A DNA stretch of 12,508 nt from positions 155,760-168,267 of the forward strand of contig WELB01000163.1 in assembly GCA_009602725.1 (NCBI GenBank), written 5' to 3'. The position numbers and the translations under genes were made by a program. Shown piece by piece: positions 8,713 through 12,508 of this stretch; position 1 is the first letter of the stretch; the number at the start of each line of letters is the position of its first letter. Source of the stretch: Spirogloea muscicola. Lineage: Eukaryota; Streptophyta; Zygnematophyceae; Spirogloeales; Spirogloeaceae. The notes below the pieces were generated by a model. That model was not told where the DNA came from. It did not search any database and saw only the letters and a list, made by a program, of their open reading frames with translations.

Positions 8713-8869
8713 GTACGGATGGAGGTGGGTATAGGACGGAGATAGGTCTTACAGCATGTTCTGGCCGGAATTGGAAGATGTGAAGTTGAGGAACAGTCTG
8801 GTAGTGTTGCCGGCGGGGTAAGCCCAGATGTACACGAACGTAATGATGGGGCAGCCTGCTGGTGTCACC
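8713..8869. other. Unassigned spacer
   Basis: No open frame, repeat or RNA motif that I can support. It separates two minus-strand copia pieces that are out of their normal order. Confidence 0.5.
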
Positions 8870-8875
8870 TGCTCC

Positions 8876-8960
8876 TTATTGGCTCATCCTCCTCCTCTTT
8901 GCACTCACGCAATCTCATGCTGAGACATCACGCGCTGTCAGTTCCTCTATCCAAACTTGT
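8876..8960 (-). pseudogene. Copia gag middle fragment
   Basis: Reverse complement reads AGAGGAACTGACAGCGCGTG and CAGCATGAGATTGCGTGAGTG, ending in GAGGAGGATGAGCCAATA. It matches 10057-10132 on the plus strand, which encodes MRLRECRKEEDEPI ahead of the FVNKVESLALQL part of copia gag. Only this short piece remains; it is followed by unrelated sequence. In element order it should lie downstream of the gag start at 8548, yet it is upstream, so the locus has been rearranged. Confidence 0.6.
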
Positions 8961-9229
8961 ATTTTATATGCTCCGCCTCCCATTTGACAGAGGCTTTGAC
9001 AATTGAGAACTCCAATCATTTCCCCATCAGACAATTTGCCACGAGAAATGCTGTAGCTACAGTATTCTCTATTGAGAGAGGTTGGCATAGCCCTTGCTCT
9101 GAATTCGGCTCTACAGCATGTGGAACGATCTAATGAACTTCAGCATTTTGGTCTTCTTGAATTTCCACTCTATCCCTTTTGTGGTCCTTGAAATTGAAAT
9201 AACTTGGGACGAAGAATAGGAAGCGAGCC
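8961..9229. other. Unassigned AT-richer spacer
   Basis: No gene recognised. It holds a perfect 12-base palindrome CTGTAGCTACAG at 9051-9062 and a short run related to the gag piece before it. Nothing else stands out. Confidence 0.5.
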
Positions 9230-9235
9230 GCCCGG

Positions 9236-9413
9236 TGGGCCCATAACCTGAAACCTTTCTTGGTCTGGTTGCTATTGTCCTGCTCCTGTCTGCTGTAATC
9301 AACATCTCAGATTCTTGTTTTCTCCGGTCAGAGTCCTTCAGCGAACATTTGCTTCTCCACAGGCCTAGCAGACCGCCCTAATCGTGGCGCCACAGACGCA
9401 GATCCCGCTCATG
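9236..9413 (+). repeat. Copia LTR/leader-like fragment, copy 3
   Basis: GTGGGCCCATAACCTGAAAC, TTTCTTGGTCTGGTTGC and CTGCTCCTGTCTGCTGTAAT lead to a gag-like ATG at 9411/9414. Homologous to 7972-8066 (first part) and to the reverse complement of 8549-8712 (most of it). I cannot place the exact LTR boundary or a primer-binding site. Confidence 0.6.
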
Positions 9414-9476
9414 ATGGCAGACAGCAGTCAGATTAGCACGACTGCGCCATCTGTTGTCTATCTGTATCCCTCTTGA
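9414..9476 (+). pseudogene. Copia gag start, truncated
   Basis: ATG at 9414 (also 9411) begins MADSSQISTTAPSV and stops at TGA 9474. The first 11 residues match the minus-strand gag start at 8548 (MAADSSQTST). The sequence after the stop is not recognisable gag, and RNase H of a copia element begins 90 bases on, so most of the element between these points is gone. Confidence 0.5.
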
Positions 9477-9564
9477 CTCTCTGATCCTTGCTCAAAGATT
9501 GTGTGTATCGTGTGGAGTAGAGAAAGGGTTGAAGTCTTGCATACTAAAGCTGTCCAACAATTCA

Positions 9565-10056
9565 ATAATGTATGTAGCTGTGGCAGCACGTCCAGTATAG
9601 CAGCAGTAGTGGGAGTGATTGCTCAACCTGTACAAGATTCTGGTATGGAACATTGGCAAGCTGTGTAGAGGTTCATGAGATATTTGCAGGGAATCAACCT
9701 GTCTGATTTCGCACATATGGGAGAAAAATGTGATGAATTGTAGGTAATACTGATTGGACAGGACGTCTGGATGACAGAAGGTCAGTGACAGCTATACTTC
9801 TGAGCTGGGAGATGGAGCAGTCAGTTTGACGTAGTAGAAAACCTACAGACTGTGGCGAATTCCACTCTTGAAGCAGAGTACATGGCAACGACTGCAGCAG
9901 CAAAGAAAGCAACCTGGCTGAGGAGACTACTACAAGGATGTGTGGTTTACTTCTTCGTCAACTGCAACCACTTCATTCAGTGAGTCAAGGTAGTAATGCT
10001 TTGATCAAGAGTCCTATTTATGGTGCTCGTACGTACTACATATTGAATATATGTAG
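9565..10056 (+). pseudogene. Copia pol: reverse transcriptase end and RNase H, degenerate
   Basis: Across changing frames the strand encodes MYVAVAARP, VGVIAQPVQDSGMEHWQAV, RFMRYLQG, TDWTGRLDDRRS, then STLEAEYMATTAAAKKATWL and RRLL, and finally SQGSNALIKSPIYGARTYYI. These are in order the familiar end of Ty1/copia pol: the conserved RP-D-IA and RYL-GT regions, the TDSDWAGD-like and STxEAEY motifs of RNase H, and the closing NP-xHARTKHI stretch. At least two single-base frame breaks and several stops are present, for instance TAG within the RP-IA region and TAG before RFMRYLQG. It is dead. Gag sequence follows directly after, which is not the native order. Confidence 0.85.
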
Positions 10057-10185
10057 AGAGGAACTGACAGGGCGTATTATGTCAGCATGAGATTGCGCGA
10101 ATGCAGAAAGGAGGAGGATGAGCCCATATAAGAATTTGTGAACAAAGTGGAGTCATTGGCTCTTCAGCTGCAGGACACTTGAGAG
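10057..10185 (+). pseudogene. Copia gag, part 1 (before repeat R insertion)
   Basis: Encodes MRLRECRKEEDEPI, a TAA stop, then EFVNKVESLALQLQDT, typical of the copia gag (UBN2-type) domain. It ends at a TGA (10180-10182) that differs by one base from the GGA on the far side of repeat R. The reading continues in the same protein after the insertion at 10314. Confidence 0.8.
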
Positions 10186-10313
10186 AACTTTCGTGTATTT
10201 GAAACAAACGAAGGCCAAATGGCCAAGTACAGAGGCAAGCACATCTGAAGACGTACATGACCTACAGCAGATTGACCCGCTCAGTAACCACGGGTCAAGA
10301 CATGAAGGTCAAA
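10186..10313 (+). mobile_element. Repeat R copy 3, inserted in copia gag with a 9-base duplication
   Basis: This 128-base block carries the R tip (TTTCGTGTATTTGAAAC), the palindrome GGCCAAATGGCC, and the hairpin TTGACCCG/CGGGTCAA, ending at AAGGTCAAA. It is bounded by ACTTGAGAG (10177-10185) and ACTGGAGAG (10314-10322), a 9-base direct repeat with one difference. The two gag halves on either side are in the same frame, so the empty site would be continuous gag. A 9-base duplication is typical of Mutator-like elements among others, but no clear terminal inverted repeats or transposase are visible. Only the first half of the long R form is present. Confidence 0.7.
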
Positions 10314-10655
10314 ACTGGAGAGGAGGCACGACATCAGGTTCTCTCTATTCTGATGGGACTTCCACAGGAGTATGATGCTCTTCGAGACTCTTCTCAAATG
10401 GTCAACAAGGATGACCTGACTGTCGATAATGTGCTGGCTCGTCTCTTGCATAAAGAGCGAGCATTGGAGGAGCGACTTCGCAATCTGACAGGTATTCTGA
10501 CAGGACATCTGACAAGCAATCTGACAGGACATCTGACAGGTGATCTGACAGGACCTCTGACAGGTACACAGGCAGCGCTGATTGGCCAGACGCAAGTCTG
10601 GACGAGACCTGCGCCAACATCTGAACCAATCCAGGATCCACCAGCAAATTGCTGA
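10314..10655 (+). pseudogene. Copia gag, part 2, with LTGx repeat tail
   Basis: Open in one frame: TGEEARHQVLSILMGLPQEY, DALRDSSQ, DLTVDNVLARLLHKE and RALEERLRN, the C-terminal part of copia gag where GLP-xYD is the usual landmark. It then runs into seven 12-base repeats (10485-10568) and ends at a TGA (10653-10655) before the zinc knuckle, which lies in another frame. Usual copia proteins continue from gag to knuckle and protease in one frame, so this one is broken. Confidence 0.85.
10485..10568 (+). repeat. Seven 12-base tandem repeats, in frame, encoding LTGx
   Basis: Consensus CTGACAGGNNNT; the third unit has AAG in place of AGG. Each unit is four codons, so the repeats read LTGI, LTGH, LTSN, LTGH, LTGD, LTGP, LTGT without disturbing the frame. 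They sit between the gag core and the zinc knuckle, a region that is usually basic or unstructured in copia gag. Confidence 0.95.
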
Positions 10656-10677
10656 CCGCAAACTTCGAAGAGAGAGT

Positions 10678-10894
10678 GGTGGTAGTAGTCGTCTGACTAA
10701 AATCAATTTCCAGGATGGAACAGGAATCTTATGTACCCAAGGACAGGAACACTTTTTACAGTCGTCAACTTGGACATGTAATTAATGATTGCCCAAAGAA
10801 AAAGCTCTGGAGTTTGATGGCTACAGTAGAAGAGGAAGAAACAGATTGCTGAAAGACAGGCAAACCTGTCAAGAAAATTTGATAGGCCAAGTTG
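10678..10894 (+). pseudogene. Copia zinc-knuckle region, arm 1 of an inverted duplication
   Basis: The frame SYVPKDRNTFYSRQLGHV followed by INDCPKKK has the layout of the CCHC knuckle (C-x2-C-x4-H-x4-C): the GH and DC end is intact, while the first two cysteines are replaced or missing. MATVEEEET and a stop follow. The whole 215-base stretch recurs inverted at 11046-11313. Confidence 0.7.
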
Positions 10895-10895
10895 G

Positions 10896-11045
10896 GATAG
10901 CTGGCTGATCGATAGTGGAGCATCCCATCATCTAATTTACAAGCGGGATTGGCTCCATAAACATCAATCTGCTCCGGACTCCAATAAATATCTGGGCGAT
11001 GACAGTGTGCAGCCTGCTGTGAGGAGAGGAGAAGTGCAGCTGCCA
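10896..11045 (+). pseudogene. Copia protease fragment (DSGAS motif)
   Basis: The frame reads DSWLIDSGASHHLIYKRDWL and later KYLGDDSVQPAVRRGEVQL. WLIDSGASHH is the aspartic protease active-site region of Ty1/copia polyproteins; the G-D-D and G-G-V-x-L pattern further on is also familiar. It is cut at about 11045 where the inverted copy of the zinc-knuckle region begins, so no integrase or polymerase follows. Confidence 0.8.
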
Positions 11046-11313
11046 CAACCTGGCCTATCGGATTTCCTTGACAGATTTGCCTGACCTTCAGCAACATTTC
11101 TGTTTTTTCCTTTTCTACTGTAGCCATCAAATTCCAGAGCTTTCTTCTTTGGCCATATTGGCCTTCGATTGCTTCAAATACACGACATTTTAAACTTCTT
11201 TGGGCAGTCATTGATTGCATATCCAAGTTCACAACATTAGGAACATATCCTTGGGGACAAAATTCCTGTTCCATCCTGAAAAGTGATCTTCAGTTAGACG
11301 ACTACTACCACCT
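11046..11313 (-). pseudogene. Copia zinc-knuckle region, arm 2 (inverted), interrupted by repeat R tip
   Basis: The reverse complement matches 10678-10894 at roughly 80%: GGTGGTAGTAGTCGTCT, ATGGAACAGGAAT, GACTGCCCAAAGAAG, CTCTGGAATTTGATGGCTAC and GATAGGCCA. The only large difference is a 42-base insert plus a 9-base duplication at 11144-11203. The two arms flank a 150-base protease spacer, giving a large potential hairpin. Divergence between arms says either the inversion is old or two related elements were joined. Confidence 0.75.
11153..11194 (-). mobile_element. Tip fragment of repeat R with exact 9-base flanking duplication
   Basis: On the minus strand the insert reads ATGTCGTGTATTTGAAGCAA and CGAAGGCCAATATGG, the first 40 or so bases of repeat R. 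CTTCTTTGG flanks it exactly on both sides (11144-11152 and 11195-11203). The uninterrupted version of the site is visible in arm 1 at 10790-10806 (GCCCAAAGAAAAAGCTC). It lies in the same orientation relative to gag as copy 3. Confidence 0.6.
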
Positions 11314-11348
11314 CCGCCGGTCCACCCCTTCCCCCTGTGAAAGAAGAG

Positions 11349-11615
11349 ATCGTATATTAGAAAGAAATGTAGGCCAAATGGCCAGGTACAAAGGCAAGCA
11401 CATCTAAAAATCTACATAACCTACAGCAGATTGACCCGCTCAATAACCACGGGTCAAAACATAAAGGTCAGTACTCGATGCATGAATACTAGATGCCAGG
11501 AACGGAGCCCTTCTGCCACCTACTAGAGCTCGCCCAGCCTTCTTAAGCTGGGCGAGCTCCCTGTGCTTGCCTTTGTACTTGGCCATTTGGCCTACATTTG
11601 TTTCTTATACACGGA
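11349..11615. mobile_element. Foldback pair of repeat R copies
   Basis: A plus-strand copy (11349-11536) with palindrome, hairpin (TTGACCCG/CGGGTCAA) and the second-half word GAGCTCGCCCAGC is followed by an inverted, internally deleted copy (11545-11615). The arms pair over GAGCTCGCCCAGC/GCTGGGCGAGCTC (exact, 13 bases, 8-base gap) and over a 38-base stretch, 11370-11407 against 11566-11603, with one mismatch. Only the outer tip and the inner end of the second copy remain. The unit has the look of a foldback element or MITE; terminal duplications at its edges are not clear. Confidence 0.75.
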
Positions 11616-12315
11616 ATTCTCCTTCCCCTTCACGAAATCTTTCTTTCCCCACCTTCCCCGCGGCGGACTCGTGCTTAGCTCGTAGCCTTAGCATTAGCAA
11701 AAAGTTCGCTCTGCTTACTTAGACTTCCTTCGACCTCCCAGACGGGAACTTCGCTTTTTGTGGCCCCGCTTTTCCACTCACTTTGCCCTTTGCATGGTCT
11801 GTGTTGTCTCGGCTTGCCTCTCTTCATCTATGCGCAATTGCGCGCCTTCTCTCCCACGCCTGCAAAGCGGGAGCATTGTAGGGCCCCAGCTACTTGATCG
11901 GTACAGATCGCTCACTATACTACGGACTGACGCTGTTGAGAAGAAAATCTACGGGGGCGATGGCTGCCAAAGGCCAGGTCACAAGAAGGTTGGGACAAGG
12001 TCTGAAGGGAAAGCGCAAATCGCTGAGCTTCGCAAGTGGTACTATGAATGACAGCAGGTAGCCACATATACATTGGTCAGTGGTCAAGAATAAGGGGGAA
12101 CTTGTGGAACCCTTGGGCGTACCCTGTTCCACCGCCCTGGAATACCTGACATTTGTAAGCACCAAGGCGGGACAACCCAGCATTGGCGAGCTGCAAACCC
12201 GTCACAATCTCGGCCTGCTGCTTTCTTAGTAAATTCCGGGTAGACTACTCTTATCCGTGGGCTGCGGACATCTATGGCGGCTCTCTCTTATGGCAGCTAC
12301 GGTATATAGGAAATG
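11616..12315. other. Spacer with no recognised gene; one stop-interrupted open stretch
   Basis: From 11882 to 12226 one plus frame is open except for a single TAG at 12059. It contains ATG at 11960 in a favourable context (GGCGATGGC), giving MAAKGQVTRRLGQGLKGKRK and a further 13 residues before the TAG, then about 55 open codons (from HIHWSVVKNKGELVEPLG on) to TAG 12227. The first part is strongly basic. I recognise no family. It could be a decayed transposon gene, an exon with an intron near the TAG (a GT follows the AG at 12057), or chance. Confidence 0.3.
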
Positions 12316-12508
12316 CGTGTATATTAAGAGATGGGGAGGCCATGTGTGGCCAAGTACAAAGGCAAGCACATTGGACAAATGTACGTCACCTGCTACTAAG
12401 CTGACCCGCTCAGTAACCACGAGTCAGCACATAGAGGTCGCTAGCTGACGCTCGAATACCGGACGGCAATTGACTAGCTCTTGTGCCAGCAGCTAAGGCT
12501 CGACCAGC
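12316..12508 (+). repeat. Dispersed repeat R, copy running off the window end
   Basis: Starts CGTGTATATTAAG, with GGCCATGTGTGGCC in place of the usual palindrome (still self-complementary at its ends), then AAGTACAAAGGCAAGCACAT and the hairpin. The stem here is GCTGACCCG/CGAGTCAGC: a T-A pair has changed to C-G on both sides and a further G-C pair is added, against one C-A mismatch. The second half continues towards AGCTAAGGCTCGACCAGC at the last base. Confidence 0.85.

Noticed and set aside
10485-10568. CRISPR-like array
   Set aside because: The units are 12 bases, adjacent without spacers, and in frame inside gag; the genome is eukaryotic.

Overview
The window is eukaryotic nuclear DNA. 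It holds one intron-dense protein gene on the left (about 0.35-5.54 kb, plus strand) and a graveyard of broken Ty1/copia retrotransposon pieces and short dispersed repeats on the right (about 7.4-12.5 kb). Spliced reading is needed to see the gene, because single open frames recover only parts of it. Base composition is roughly balanced, introns are short (about 105-315 bases) and numerous, and the gene encodes a VPS10/sortilin receptor. As far as I recall this family is missing from flowering plants but present in animals, fungi and many algae and protists. An intron-rich alga or other protist is my best guess; the sequence does not settle it.

Left part. The window opens with 124 A's and a (CT)n tract, probably a contig edge or low-complexity boundary. 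I could then follow 17 coding exons by matching splice sites, reading frame and family motifs. Their lengths add up to 787 codons plus a stop with no frame conflict. They encode a luminal beta-propeller with seven recognisable Asp-box motifs, the cysteine-rich 10CC module, one transmembrane helix and a 49-residue cytoplasmic tail. The tail carries a YxxPhi motif (YRDL) and a DxxLL motif (DFALL), the two usual signals for clathrin adaptors at the Golgi and endosomes. The signal peptide and first codons are not identified, so the gene is 5' partial here. One intron appears to use a GC donor.

Middle part (5.55-7.4 kb). I recognise no gene. There is a 36-codon signal-peptide-like ORF, a few short tandem duplications, and a GC-rich block of about 125 bases that recurs, diverged, at 7.75 kb.

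Right part. Pieces of copia elements lie in both orientations and out of order: leader and gag starts, gag middle, RNase H, a gag core with a zinc knuckle, and a protease core, followed by an inverted copy of the knuckle region. All carry stops or frame breaks. Among them lies a dispersed repeat, here called R, with seven copies or partial copies. It has a conserved tip, a GGCC-AAAT-GGCC palindrome and a hairpin (stem TTGACCCG/CGGGTCAA) whose base changes are partly compensatory. Two copies sit inside copia gag sequence, each flanked by a 9-base direct repeat, which suggests that R is a short non-autonomous mobile element. Two others lie face to face and form a foldback structure near 11.35-11.62 kb. 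R is the most likely undescribed item in the window.
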